A stretch of DNA of 64,000 nucleotides from Chloroflexi bacterium HGW-Chloroflexi-2 (GTDB lineage: Bacteria; Chloroflexota; Anaerolineae; Anaerolineales; Anaerolineaceae): assembly GCA_002840735.1 (NCBI GenBank), contig PHBY01000001.1, positions 124,001 through 188,000 of the forward strand. The letters run 5' to 3'. Below the pieces are notes generated by a model. That model searched no databases. It was given only the letters and a program-made list of their open reading frames with translations, and was not told where the DNA came from. Made by a program: the position numbers and the translations under genes. Positions 1 to 8,198 of this stretch are shown here, in pieces (position 1 is the stretch's first letter; every line of letters starts with the position of its first letter).

Positions 1-219
1 CTTCCACTGGATGATTTAATTGATGTTGATGCTGAAAGAGAGCGTATTAATAAAGAATTATCTGAGACTCAAATCCAGATTTCACGTCTCGAAAATCTTT
101 TGAATTCTCCCTTCGGTGAAAAAGCGCCGGCAGCCGTGGTGCAAAAAGAGAAAGAGAAATTGAGTCAGTTCTTAGAAACAGCAAATAAGTTAAAGCAACA
201 ATTAGATAATCTGGTGTAA
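1..219 (+). CDS. valS: Valyl-tRNA synthetase, C-terminal end (partial)
   Basis: Only the last 72 codons lie in the window; the frame is open from base 1 to the TAA at 217-219. The peptide is highly charged and helical, starting LPLDDLIDVDAERERINKEL and continuing with KAPAAVVQKEKEKL. This is the signature of the C-terminal coiled-coil arm of bacterial ValRS, which contacts tRNA-Val. The motif 'LIDVDAERERINKEL...LLNSPFGEKAPAAVVQKEK' pattern is well conserved in the family. The catalytic core lies upstream of the window. A stem-loop terminator follows directly. Confidence 0.9.
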   Translation, partial: LPLDDLIDVDAERERINKELSETQIQISRLENLLNSPFGEKAPAAVVQKEKEKLSQFLETANKLKQQLDNLV

Positions 220-222
220 GCT

Positions 223-262
223 ATAATCCCCTCCCTAAAAAAATATGGAGGGGATTATTTTT
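223..262 (+). terminator. Intrinsic terminator after valS
   Basis: A perfect 12-bp stem pairs 223-234 with 247-258 (ATAATCCCCTCC / GGAGGGGATTAT), followed by a short T-run on the plus strand. It overlaps the end of the convergent udp gene. There is no T-run on the minus side, so it mainly serves valS. Confidence 0.8.
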
Positions 263-1010
263 GATCTTTGTCCTTATCTTTTGTTATCAATATCCGTAGT
301 GCTTCTACGGCTACGCGAATCATTCCATCGGGGTCATGTTTTTTGGCAATGGTATCCATGTCACTCCCTATGATCATCGTGACAGCCCCTGCTCGTTTTC
401 GGTAGATTCCAGCCAGGATGAATACGATGGATGCTTCCATTTCCGAGCAGATTGCTCCTCCAGCCACCCATTGATTCCAACGGTCTTTCAAAAATGGTGC
501 CATTGGCATCCGTTCTGGTTCTACTTCACTATAAAAAGAATCTTTCGTGTGGGATACACCAACATAATGGGTGTAATCCAATTTTTCCGATGCCTGCACC
601 AGGGCATTAATCACATCCAAATCTGCAATGGCTGGATATTCGATCGGTAAATATTGCCTGCTTGTTCCCTCATCCCGGATGGCAGCATTAATGATGGCAA
701 TATCTCCAACTTCCATATGCGGCTGCATCGCGCCGGATGTCCCCACCCGAATAAACGTATGACAGCCGATCTTAACCAACTCTTCAACGGCAATTGCGGT
801 GGAAGGACAACCCATTCCTGTTGAAACTACCGAGACCATTTCACCACTGATATAACCCGTGTAAACTTTGTGCTCCCGGTTAAAAGAAACAAATTTCGGA
901 TGATCAAAATAATTGGCAATGGATTCACATCGACCAGGGTCGCCAGGTAACAGAACGTATTTTCCCACATCACCTTCTTTAACCCGTATATGATATTGAA
1001 CTTCTGACAT
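255..1010 (-). CDS. udp: Uridine phosphorylase
   Basis: A 251-aa protein of the NP-I nucleoside phosphorylase family, close to the 253 aa of E. coli Udp. It would reversibly phosphorolyse uridine to uracil and ribose-1-phosphate in the cytosol. Visible signatures are the phosphate loop LLPGDPGR (about residues 21-28), the STGMGCPSTAIAVEEL signature (about 63-78), GTSGAMQ, and the C-terminal nucleoside-binding region CSEMEAS (Glu-Met-Glu). A related purine nucleoside phosphorylase is the main alternative, but the SEMEAS context and length favour Udp. The gene is transcribed away from the 1244 gene, with a structured repeat in the intergenic space. The 3' end converges with valS. Confidence 0.85.
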   Translation of the reverse strand: MSEVQYHIRVKEGDVGKYVLLPGDPGRCESIANYFDHPKFVSFNREHKVYTGYISGEMVSVVSTGMGCPSTAIAVEELVKIGCHTFIRVGTSGAMQPHMEVGDIAIINAAIRDEGTSRQYLPIEYPAIADLDVINALVQASEKLDYTHYVGVSHTKDSFYSEVEPERMPMAPFLKDRWNQWVAGGAICSEMEASIVFILAGIYRKRAGAVTMIIGSDMDTIAKKHDPDGMIRVAVEALRILITKDKDKDQK

Positions 1011-1054
1011 CCATAACCTCCTATCTTCTTGATCTTGAATTGATTAAAGTTTTT

Positions 1055-1147
1055 TTGTATCATCTCAATAAATCGGGGCAAGCGGGTGTTTTTGGTGTTC
1101 ATCCGCACGCCAAAAACACCCCTGACCGCTAATTATTGAAAGGACAC
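1055..1147 (+). repeat. Structured dispersed repeat, copy 1
   Basis: About 93 bp that recur at 35723-35814 in the same orientation. The core is a long hairpin: 1084-1098 pairs with 1107-1121 (15 bp, one T.G wobble). An outer CAATAA (1066-1071) / TTATTG (1133-1138) pairing brackets it. Differences between the two copies fall at paired positions and keep pairing. It lies between the divergent udp and 1244 genes. It encodes no convincing protein. Confidence 0.8.
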
Positions 1148-1163
1148 ATTTTTTTATGGTTTT

Positions 1164-1179
1164 ATAATTGTACAATTAT
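1164..1179. promoter_or_regulatory. Perfect 16-bp palindrome, possible operator
   Basis: ATAATTGTACAATTAT is a perfect palindrome 64 bp upstream of the start of the dehydrogenase gene at 1244. It is the size and placement of a dimeric repressor site. A second motif, GAACAATTATGA (1182-1193), follows and recurs inverted at 33983-33994. The regulator is unknown. Confidence 0.35.
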
Positions 1180-1243
1180 CTGAACAATTATGAACGAATT
1201 AATCAAAAGAAATCGTGCAGGTGCACCATTATCAGGAGGACAG

Positions 1244-2140
1244 ATGCTAAAAGTTGGATATATTGGATTGGGATTAATGGGAAAACCAATCGCAAAGAAT
1301 ATTTTGAAAGCTGGTTTTCCTTTGGTGGTTCACAACAGAAGTAGAGAAAAAGTAAAAGAGCTGGTACAGGAAGGTGCGGTTGAGGCTTTTTCTCCCGCAG
1401 AAGTTGCCTCCCAGGTGGATATTGTTTTCACAAATCTACCCGACTCACCGGATGTCGAAAAAATTGTTCTTGGTGAGGATGGAATTATTTTTGGTGGAAA
1501 ACCAGGGCTAATTTTTGTCGATAATTCCACAATAAAACCAGCGGTCGCTCGAATGATTGCCATTTCCCTGGTTGAAAAAGGTATTCTTGCGCTGGATGCC
1601 CCGGTGTCCGGTGGTGATATCGGAGCCATCAATGGAACGCTTACCATCATGGTTGGAGGACCCTCAGAAGCTTTAGAAAAAGTTCGTCCAATCTTTGAAG
1701 TAATGGGTAAAACTATCACCCATATCGGAGATGCAGGTTCAGGACAAATCGCCAAAGCTGCCAACCAGATTATGGTTGCTGCTCAAATGGTTGCTATGGG
1801 AGAATTACTGATGTTCGCTCAAAAATCAGGGGCAGATCCAGTGAAGGTCGTAGAAGCAATTCGTGGTGGAGCAGCTCAATGTTGGACGCTGGATGTTAAA
1901 CCTCCCCGTTTGTTCAACGGTAACCGCCTGCCAGGATTTAAAGCTTCCATGCAATCGAAAGATCTGAATATTGTGATGGAGACTGCCAAAGAATACGGTA
2001 TTCCATTACCATCCTGTGCTATTGATCAACAGTTATATCAAAGTATGTTGCAGAATAACCTCGGTAATCTGGACAATTCAGCCATCATTTCCGTTTTTGA
2101 AAACCTGGCAAATGAAAAATTAAAAACCTACTCTGATTAA
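1244..2140 (+). CDS. 3-hydroxyisobutyrate dehydrogenase-family NAD(P) oxidoreductase
   Basis: A 298-aa beta-hydroxyacid dehydrogenase, related to 3-hydroxyisobutyrate dehydrogenase and tartronate semialdehyde reductase. These enzymes interconvert a beta-hydroxyacid and its semialdehyde using NAD(P). The Rossmann motif is GYIGLGLMGKPIAKN at the N-terminus. The substrate signature DAPVSGGDIGAINGTLTIMVGG is followed by GSGQIAKAANQ, whose Lys is the catalytic residue of the family. I chose the ATG at 1244 because AGGAGGA (1234-1240) precedes it; an open frame extends to 1190 but lacks a ribosome site. The precise substrate cannot be read from sequence. The stop overlaps the convergent gene by 4 bp. 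Confidence 0.85.
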   Translation: MLKVGYIGLGLMGKPIAKNILKAGFPLVVHNRSREKVKELVQEGAVEAFSPAEVASQVDIVFTNLPDSPDVEKIVLGEDGIIFGGKPGLIFVDNSTIKPAVARMIAISLVEKGILALDAPVSGGDIGAINGTLTIMVGGPSEALEKVRPIFEVMGKTITHIGDAGSGQIAKAANQIMVAAQMVAMGELLMFAQKSGADPVKVVEAIRGGAAQCWTLDVKPPRLFNGNRLPGFKASMQSKDLNIVMETAKEYGIPLPSCAIDQQLYQSMLQNNLGNLDNSAIISVFENLANEKLKTYSD

Positions 2141-4131
2141 TTACCATCCAGAGAATATAAATGATACCAATCGCCATAATTAGCAACCAGTGAAAATCTG
2201 GTTGTTAGTTTTTCTAAGGCATCTAATTCGACAGGAGGGTGATGTGGATCCTGTTCTTCGCGTAAAAATTCCATTCCCTTGGTGTAAACAAGGAGGTGCG
2301 TAAACCCATCATTTTTCCATTTGGATATGATCTCCTCATTTGATTTGAATTCATGAAAAGTTAATTTCCAATGATCCAAAATTTCATCCGGATCGCATTT
2401 CGGGATACACCCAAAACCCCGGGGTTCATATAGGAACAACACTTTTTTATCTTCATCCAGCAGATTCATTTCATCAATGGCTCTGGCATACCATCCTAAA
2501 TTTTTTTCCAGGTATTCCTGATTGGATTGAAAACCAAAAACATTGGGGAGTACGTCTTTTTCCACCACATCCGCAATCAATTGGAACGAATTGAAGGCAA
2601 GCACCATGATGACAAATATATTGACCAGCCTTTTAATGCGCACCTGACCAATCTTATATTGTTTGACTTGAAAATAGCCAAACCCGGCTAATATTGCAAA
2701 TGCTGGAAACAAGACGAAATAGAACCGGGTCTGGATAAGGTATCCGGAGAACTGATTACCAATCGCCCAGACCAATATACCAAAAAACGCAATCAAACCA
2801 GCATTGACAATCGATAACTTATGCTCAGGATCTTTTCCTTCCCAACCTAAAAAAGCTATCACGCCCAAAGCTAACAAGAGAGGACCCATGGATACACTAT
2901 AACCATGCGCACCATCCACACCCATAATCGTGGCGCGAATGGGAAGGAAAAATAAATCTAACAAATTGCCATAAGGCGCCATGCCTTGATACACAGTTAG
3001 CCGGATTTGATTCATCGACCCAGATTCAAAAAAGAACGGGTAGATCGGATTCCCGGTAAAAGCAAAATTCTTTATGAGCCAGGGTAAAGCAAGCAAACTT
3101 GCCCCCAAACAAAATAACCCAATTGACTTGAACCAATTTTTGTTCTTATTCTTAACAAAATAAATAATAAGGGACAATAACCCAGCTAGAAAAATCACAC
3201 CGGCGGGATACTTACATCCAAATGCCAGACCACTGAAAATGCCTGCCAAAAATACAGCCTTTTCACCACCTGATTTTCGATAATCATCCAATAAGACAAC
3301 GACACCCAAACCAAAAAAGGCTGCCATTAAATCCACGTAACCCCAGGACAGGGCGGAGGCAAATGTAAATCCTCCAAATAAGCTGGCTACACCCACCCAT
3401 GTACTTTCCTGATCAATTTTGTTTCCCAGATAACCTACCAATCCGAGCGTAATCAATGCGCCAATCAGCCCATTAAAAACGAGCACAGAAGACTCGCCAC
3501 CTAACCCCATCAGAACGGTATAAACCATTTCTGATACCTGAGGCATACCCGACATAACCAACCAGGGTATGTCGCTGACCTTTTCCTGTATCTGGTAAGT
3601 CTTCGGTAATGTTAAGTGATAATTAAGAGCATCATAACGAGTTGCTGGAGCTAATGAAACCAATAATTGAGATAGAAAAACCAATCCCAATAATATGATG
3701 ATGATTTTCGTTGATCCATTGCATTGTTGATATGGATTGGCTTCTTTGCGGAATAAATCTTTAAACCAGGAAATGCTGGATCGAAAAGTAATTAAACTTA
3801 AGATGAGTAATAATCCAATGATGATCAAAAGATTGATTTTCCAGGTTGAACCGATGATTAGCACAAGAATCGAGAGTATACCGATACCAATACCAGCCTG
3901 CAAATAACATCGGACCCAGGCTGGTTGATTTTCAAATCTAAAGAATATTCGACCTAATCCGCCCGCCAGAGTAATAACCCCTAAGCCTAAAAATATTTTC
4001 CAGGTGTGAGTAATAAAGGTGATTGTTTGTGATGGATTTACGGGTTTATGAGTGACATAATATCCAATAATAATCAGGAAAAACCAGCTAAACGCAATGA
4101 TTGCAGTAACAATTGGATTTTTCTTTCGCAT
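2137..4131 (-). CDS. Polytopic membrane glycosyltransferase-like protein (GT39/PMT type)
   Basis: A 664-aa membrane protein with roughly a dozen hydrophobic helices and a soluble C-terminal segment (about residues 540-664). After the first few helices it has a periplasmic loop starting LAPATRYDALNYHLTLPKTY. An acidic residue near this position (here 'RYDALNYHL') is typical of GT39/ArnT-like lipid-linked sugar transferases. The family transfers sugars from polyprenyl-phosphate donors at the outer face of the membrane, and the acceptor here is unknown. It starts 2 bp after the hydrogenase protease stop, so it is probably co-transcribed with the hydrogenase operon. Its function there is not obvious and may be unrelated. 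Confidence 0.6.
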   Translation of the reverse strand: MRKKNPIVTAIIAFSWFFLIIIGYYVTHKPVNPSQTITFITHTWKIFLGLGVITLAGGLGRIFFRFENQPAWVRCYLQAGIGIGILSILVLIIGSTWKINLLIIIGLLLILSLITFRSSISWFKDLFRKEANPYQQCNGSTKIIIILLGLVFLSQLLVSLAPATRYDALNYHLTLPKTYQIQEKVSDIPWLVMSGMPQVSEMVYTVLMGLGGESSVLVFNGLIGALITLGLVGYLGNKIDQESTWVGVASLFGGFTFASALSWGYVDLMAAFFGLGVVVLLDDYRKSGGEKAVFLAGIFSGLAFGCKYPAGVIFLAGLLSLIIYFVKNKNKNWFKSIGLFCLGASLLALPWLIKNFAFTGNPIYPFFFESGSMNQIRLTVYQGMAPYGNLLDLFFLPIRATIMGVDGAHGYSVSMGPLLLALGVIAFLGWEGKDPEHKLSIVNAGLIAFFGILVWAIGNQFSGYLIQTRFYFVLFPAFAILAGFGYFQVKQYKIGQVRIKRLVNIFVIMVLAFNSFQLIADVVEKDVLPNVFGFQSNQEYLEKNLGWYARAIDEMNLLDEDKKVLFLYEPRGFGCIPKCDPDEILDHWKLTFHEFKSNEEIISKWKNDGFTHLLVYTKGMEFLREEQDPHHPPVELDALEKLTTRFSLVANYGDWYHLYSLDGN

Positions 4132-4133
4132 GA

Positions 4134-4688
4134 TTAGATATTATAGGTATTTTGTAACCAACGCAATAAAAATTTTGAAGTTTCTTGTATCGATCGTTTA
4201 ACTGCAGGTGAGATTTCTGAAAAAGGATCAACGACTTCAGGTTGAATTCCAATGAGAAAAGCTTCTGCATTTGTATCTAATTGTAAAAATGATACCAATA
4301 AATTGGGTGACAAACGATGTGTGTTTGTAGCCAATGTTTCGATTCTTGAAGGGTCAAATAATTGAACACAACCAGGATTTTCACCAAAAACAGCTGCATC
4401 AATTATCCATATCCAATCAGGGTTGAATTTTCTAATGACACTTGAATAATTTTCTGGGGCAATTGAGCCTTCAATTAATTGGATTTGGTCAAATTTTGGT
4501 AACTTTTTTTTTAAATACCTTACGATCAAAACGCCAGCCCCATCATCACCATTCAATTCATTACCTATTCCCAGAATGGTCAATCGGGGTAATAATGATT
4601 TATTCGCAAGGTGGTTCGTTAATGCCTGGTTGAGCTGCTCGTTCAAGTAAGAATGCAATATCTTCTTCCCTTCCGTAATAAACTTCAA
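4134..4688 (-). CDS. [NiFe] hydrogenase maturation protease (HycI/HyaD family)
   Basis: A 184-aa endopeptidase predicted to remove the C-terminal tail of the hydrogenase large subunit after nickel insertion. Visible family motifs are LGIGNELNGDDGAG (the nickel-sensing Asp lies in the DDG), IDAAVFGENPG (second Asp) and the THRLSPNLL region with the conserved His. The HRLSP form is typical of the HycI branch that serves group 4 hydrogenases. The start is a TTG at 4688 with AAGGA upstream, so the gene overlaps the 3' end of the ferredoxin subunit gene by 89 bp. A shorter product starting nearer the GIGNE motif has no visible ribosome site. It is the only maturation gene in the window; hypABCDEF are not here. 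Confidence 0.85.
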   Translation of the reverse strand: MKFITEGKKILHSYLNEQLNQALTNHLANKSLLPRLTILGIGNELNGDDGAGVLIVRYLKKKLPKFDQIQLIEGSIAPENYSSVIRKFNPDWIWIIDAAVFGENPGCVQLFDPSRIETLATNTHRLSPNLLVSFLQLDTNAEAFLIGIQPEVVDPFSEISPAVKRSIQETSKFLLRWLQNTYNI

Positions 4689-5025
4689 AGGCTTCCTTAG
4701 AGGTAGAAGCCATTTCCCACAGAGAATTGGACATGTTCAAACAGTTGAATCTGCAAAGTTGTACACATTGAGCGCAAAAAACACACCGATCCGGATGATA
4801 GCGCATAACAAATCTTTTATTAATCTTATCAACCGTTAAGAGTTCAATAGCATTGGATGGGCAATCCTTCATACACAACATACATCCAATACATTTTTCT
4901 GGATCATAAACCAGCTTTCCCCTTAACCGTTCTGGCGCAATTGTTTTTGTGAAAGGGTAATTTTGTGTTGCCGGTTTTGTAAAGAAAGCTTTTACTAAAT
5001 CACCAAATAAAACACCAATAGCCAT
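4600..5025 (-). CDS. Group 4 hydrogenase 2x[4Fe-4S] ferredoxin subunit (NuoI/HycF/MbhN-like)
   Basis: A 141-aa electron-input subunit carrying two [4Fe-4S] motifs: CIGCMLCMKDCP (about residues 42-53) and CVFCAQCVQLCR (about 81-92). In Mbh/Ech/formate-hydrogenlyase complexes this subunit passes electrons, usually from reduced ferredoxin, to the small hydrogenase subunit. The N-terminus is short and lacks a membrane anchor. It is downstream of the NuoH-like gene by 15 bp and overlaps the protease gene. Position and motif spacing match NuoI-type proteins. Confidence 0.9.
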   Translation of the reverse strand: MAIGVLFGDLVKAFFTKPATQNYPFTKTIAPERLRGKLVYDPEKCIGCMLCMKDCPSNAIELLTVDKINKRFVMRYHPDRCVFCAQCVQLCRFNCLNMSNSLWEMASTSKEAFEVYYGREEDIAFLLERAAQPGINEPPCE

Positions 5026-5040
5026 TTTTCACCTGAAACC

Positions 5041-5979
5041 TTACCTTAGGATTTCTCCTAAATATCTACCAAAAATTATAGCCAATAATTGTAATAATCC
5101 CATTAACGCTCCAAGTCTCCACCATAATCCAACGGTTTGATCTATTCGTAAGCGAGCAAACATGGATTGTAATGCACTGACAACCAGAAATAGACCAGCA
5201 GACTTAAGAATAAATTCTATTGGATTTGCAATACCACCCAGATAAAAAATCACAACCAGGGTCAAACCAATTACCAATTCAACATTTTTACCGATATGAA
5301 AGAGCGCCAGGCCTCGACCTGAATATTCAGTTAAAGCACCAGCGACTATTTCCGTTTCTGCTTCAGGAGCATCAAACGGAGGAAGTTCCAGTTTTCCCAT
5401 CAAGCCTACAACTGCTATGATAAAACCTATGGGTTGGGCAAGAATTAACCAAATATTTTCTCCTGTGAATGTATTTATTTTCCCAATATTCCATGTTCCT
5501 GCAGCAATGGCTGGTCCTAACAATGCCAGTAAAAATGGGGCTTCGTAGGAAAACATTTGCGTCAATGCTCTGGTTGCACCAATAATCGTGAAACGACTCA
5601 AAGTATTTGCTCCTGCCAGTCCTATACTCAATGTCATCATACTCAACATATAAAGCGCAACAATCAAATCCCCTTCAAAACTAAACGCTGCTTCAAATCC
5701 AAACATTGGGATGTACAGAGCCGCTGTCAGTGCCCCGGTTAGCGCAATGATAGGTAATGCCTGAAACATGAATTTATGTACCCCGTTCGGAATAATCTCT
5801 TCTTTTGCTAAAAGTTTTACTGTATCTGCAAAAGGTTGAAACCAACGAGGTCCAACGCGGCTTTGAAAACGGGCAACTAATTTTCGATCAGCCCATTCAT
5901 ACAATAATCCGATGTTCATCAAGAACAATCCACCTGGAAAGACTAATAAAAGAATGAGTGGGTGCAAAGAAAGGTTCAT
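5041..5979 (-). CDS. Group 4 hydrogenase membrane anchor subunit (NuoH/HycD/MbhM-like)
   Basis: A 312-aa polytopic membrane protein of the complex I subunit 1 family. The motif YEWADRKLVARFQSRVGPRWFQPFADTVKLLAKEEIIP is the classical NuoH signature loop (about residues 27-65). A second conserved loop contains PPFDAPEAETEIVAGALTEYSG, whose acidic residues are part of the proton/ion entry 'E-channel'. It anchors the peripheral hydrogenase arm to the antiporter arm. It overlaps the large subunit gene by 4 bp, which supports translational coupling. Confidence 0.92.
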   Translation of the reverse strand: MNLSLHPLILLLVFPGGLFLMNIGLLYEWADRKLVARFQSRVGPRWFQPFADTVKLLAKEEIIPNGVHKFMFQALPIIALTGALTAALYIPMFGFEAAFSFEGDLIVALYMLSMMTLSIGLAGANTLSRFTIIGATRALTQMFSYEAPFLLALLGPAIAAGTWNIGKINTFTGENIWLILAQPIGFIIAVVGLMGKLELPPFDAPEAETEIVAGALTEYSGRGLALFHIGKNVELVIGLTLVVIFYLGGIANPIEFILKSAGLFLVVSALQSMFARLRIDQTVGLWWRLGALMGLLQLLAIIFGRYLGEILR

Positions 5980-7157
5980 TTGTAGTACTCAATTCCATAT
6001 TTTCTAAGACCATCCCAATTCATCATCTGGGATGGTTGTGAATCCGACCGTATTTCAACCATCCGATCATTACAGGAAAAGCAAGGATCAATTCCTGCTA
6101 ACAACATGGGCATATCAGCCAATTTGTGGCCAACTGCAACATCAGTGATTGTTCCCCAATTGCATAAGCTGGGTGTGCGAACCTTGACTCTGTCTGGCAT
6201 TTCCGTGCCATTGCTTTTTATAAAGTAAAATAACTCCCCTCTGGGGGCCTCAACTCTGGAAATAACTTCACCCTCTGGTATCTTTCTTTTTATGCGAGTG
6301 GAAATTTCTCCTGGTTGGATTTTCTCCAAAATCTCTCTGATTAATCGATAAGATTCATAGAGTTCTTTTAATCGTACGACAAATCTTGCCTCAAGATCAC
6401 CGGTTTGATCAATGACCATTTTTACCGGGAATTCTTTATATCCAGAATAGGGAGCATTGACCCGTACATCTCTTTTTACACCGGAAGCACGTGCTGTTGG
6501 ACCGACAGCTCCTAATAATTTTGCTCTATCTCTGGAGAGGGTTCCAATTCCTCGCGTCCTTCCTAGAAATGTTTCATCTGTTGTGACAACCTTCATGTAA
6601 TGTTCTGTTCGTTCTTCCAAAAAATCCATATCTTTTTTAATCAAATCAGATAATTTCTGGTCAATATCAATTTTTACACCACCCAATATATTTACAGAGT
6701 AATGCACCCGACTGCCCGATAACGTTTCCAAAATATCCATTACAACTTCTCGGTCACGCCAGGTATACATGAACAAAGTATCAAAACCAGCCTCATGTGC
6801 AGCCACACCAAACCATAACAGATGACTGTGAATTCGTTCTAATTCTGCTGCCAGCACACGAATGGCCTCTGCGCGAGGGGGAGCTTGAACTCCTGCCAGC
6901 TTCTCAACACCCAGAACAAATGCTGTTGCATGCACGTGCGAACATATTCCACAAACTCTTTCAAGTAAGTACATATCCTGAGTGTAGTTTCGCGTTTCGC
7001 AAGCTTTTTCAATTCCTCGATGAACAAATCCTAACCGAACTGTTGCATCCGTTACGATTTCACCATCTACAGTAAATTCAAAATTTCCGGGTTCTTTCAA
7101 TGCTGGGTGTTGTGGTCCAATTGGGACAATGAATTTTTCTTTTTTCGCTTCAGTCAT
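5976..7157 (-). CDS. [NiFe] hydrogenase large subunit, group 4 (HycE/MbhL-like)
   Basis: A 393-aa NuoD-related catalytic subunit. Both nickel-binding pairs are present: RVCGIC (Cys69, Cys72) and DPCFSC (Cys359, Cys362). This makes it a true hydrogenase and not a complex I NuoD, which has lost these cysteines. After the second pair comes NDR-MVEI and a 28-residue tail. E. coli HycE is cleaved at the corresponding Arg-Met bond, so the protease at 4134-4688 probably cuts here. The NuoC-like domain is a separate upstream gene (7150-7662, overlapping by 8 bp), as in Mbh, not fused as in HycE. Confidence 0.95.
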   Translation of the reverse strand: MTEAKKEKFIVPIGPQHPALKEPGNFEFTVDGEIVTDATVRLGFVHRGIEKACETRNYTQDMYLLERVCGICSHVHATAFVLGVEKLAGVQAPPRAEAIRVLAAELERIHSHLLWFGVAAHEAGFDTLFMYTWRDREVVMDILETLSGSRVHYSVNILGGVKIDIDQKLSDLIKKDMDFLEERTEHYMKVVTTDETFLGRTRGIGTLSRDRAKLLGAVGPTARASGVKRDVRVNAPYSGYKEFPVKMVIDQTGDLEARFVVRLKELYESYRLIREILEKIQPGEISTRIKRKIPEGEVISRVEAPRGELFYFIKSNGTEMPDRVKVRTPSLCNWGTITDVAVGHKLADMPMLLAGIDPCFSCNDRMVEIRSDSQPSQMMNWDGLRKYGIEYYK

Positions 7158-7662
7158 TGGATTGCTCCTTATTCGATGTTACAAGATCCTGCAAATTGGT
7201 GAATGATTTTCTTAAAGGGTACACACCTTCAGGCCAGGAATCTGGTAATATCAATTTTTCTGTATTCGGTGTATTCAACAAATCAAAACCAAATAATTCT
7301 ATGACTTCTCGTTCATAAATTGTCGCAGAAGGAATAATTTCACAGATGGAATCGATTTGAGGTTTACTGTAAGGCACCTTGACCCGGATGGTTATGATAT
7401 CAGCGTCATTGGCGAAGTGATATAACGCTTCTAATTGACCGGGTTGGAGTTCATTGTTGTCCTGATCACGGACTGGAGGAATATCCAATCCTGTGATGGT
7501 AATCAAATAACCCCAACGAATTTCAACGAGACTCTGGACAGCTGGTTTTAAATTTGCTGTCGAAATCCAGATATCCAGGCGATTTTCCTCGGTTGTTTGA
7601 GATCGCTCAATCCATTTTTCCAGAATTAATTTCCCAGATTCTAAGAATTTAATTGTTTCCAT
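7150..7662 (-). CDS. Group 4 hydrogenase NuoC-like 30-kDa subunit
   Basis: A 170-aa soluble subunit of the complex I 30-kDa family. The C-terminal signature is PSATIYEREVIELFGFDLLNTPNTEKLILPDSWP, the counterpart of the ERE-(x)n-GI-(x)n-HPDLRRI block of NuoC. It is structural, linking the large subunit to the membrane arm. It overlaps the small-subunit gene by 14 bp and the large-subunit gene by 8 bp. It contains no cofactor motif. Confidence 0.88.
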   Translation of the reverse strand: METIKFLESGKLILEKWIERSQTTEENRLDIWISTANLKPAVQSLVEIRWGYLITITGLDIPPVRDQDNNELQPGQLEALYHFANDADIITIRVKVPYSKPQIDSICEIIPSATIYEREVIELFGFDLLNTPNTEKLILPDSWPEGVYPLRKSFTNLQDLVTSNKEQSND

Positions 7663-8185
7663 TGCTTTTCTCCTCTAATTTAAAATCTGGAATGTCATTT
7701 GGGACAACGAATTTTGCTGGTTTTTTACCTTTTTTTAAGCTATCCAATAATTGAACAACCCCAAATATGATTGCCTCAGGTCTGGGAGGGCAACCTGGAA
7801 TGTACACATCAACTGGAATAACCTTGTTCAGGTCACCTATTACACTGTAACAACCGTCAAATACACCACCGGATAGAGCGCAGGAACCAACGGCTATTAC
7901 ATATTTTGGATCTGGCATTTGTTCATATACGCGTATTAAACGATCCAGAGCCTGTAAAGTGACTGGTCCAGTGGCGATCAATACATCAGCATGACGTGGG
8001 CTGCCCTGTAATTTTATGCCTAATCGTTCTACATCATAACGTGGGGTTAATGTGGCTAAAATTTCGATATCACATCCATTACATGAGCCACTATTAAAAT
8101 GAATTGCCCAGGGAGAGTTGATCCTGGCCCAATTCTTCAGCTTATTTACGATTTGATTGTAATAATTTTCCGAATCTGTACGCAT
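7649..8185 (-). CDS. [NiFe] hydrogenase small subunit, group 4 (NuoB/HycG/MbhJ-like)
   Basis: A 178-aa subunit holding the proximal [4Fe-4S] cluster next to the NiFe site. The ligand pattern is visible: SCNGCDIE (Cys35, Cys38), VGSCALSGG (Cys102) and PGCPPRPE (Cys132), the standard NuoB/HycG arrangement. There is no twin-arginine signal, so the complex faces the cytoplasm as expected for group 4. The gene is 13 bp downstream of the NuoA-like gene. Confidence 0.93.
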   Translation of the reverse strand: MRTDSENYYNQIVNKLKNWARINSPWAIHFNSGSCNGCDIEILATLTPRYDVERLGIKLQGSPRHADVLIATGPVTLQALDRLIRVYEQMPDPKYVIAVGSCALSGGVFDGCYSVIGDLNKVIPVDVYIPGCPPRPEAIIFGVVQLLDSLKKGKKPAKFVVPNDIPDFKLEEKSNGNN

Positions 8186-8198
8186 TAATCCTTCCTTT

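Noticed and set aside
827-1108. Minus-strand open frame over repeat copy 1 (and a similar one at 35657-35845)
   Set aside because: The shared peptide is a translation of the hairpin repeat. It has no ribosome site, and the substitutions follow base pairing and not codons.
5976-7157. Possible selenocysteine in the hydrogenase large subunit
   Set aside because: All four nickel ligands are encoded as Cys and the frame has no in-frame TGA before the natural stop.
5976-8185. NuoB/NuoC/NuoD-like genes read as complex I
   Set aside because: The large subunit keeps both CxxC nickel-binding pairs and there is a maturation protease, which complex I lacks. There is also no NuoE/F/G module.
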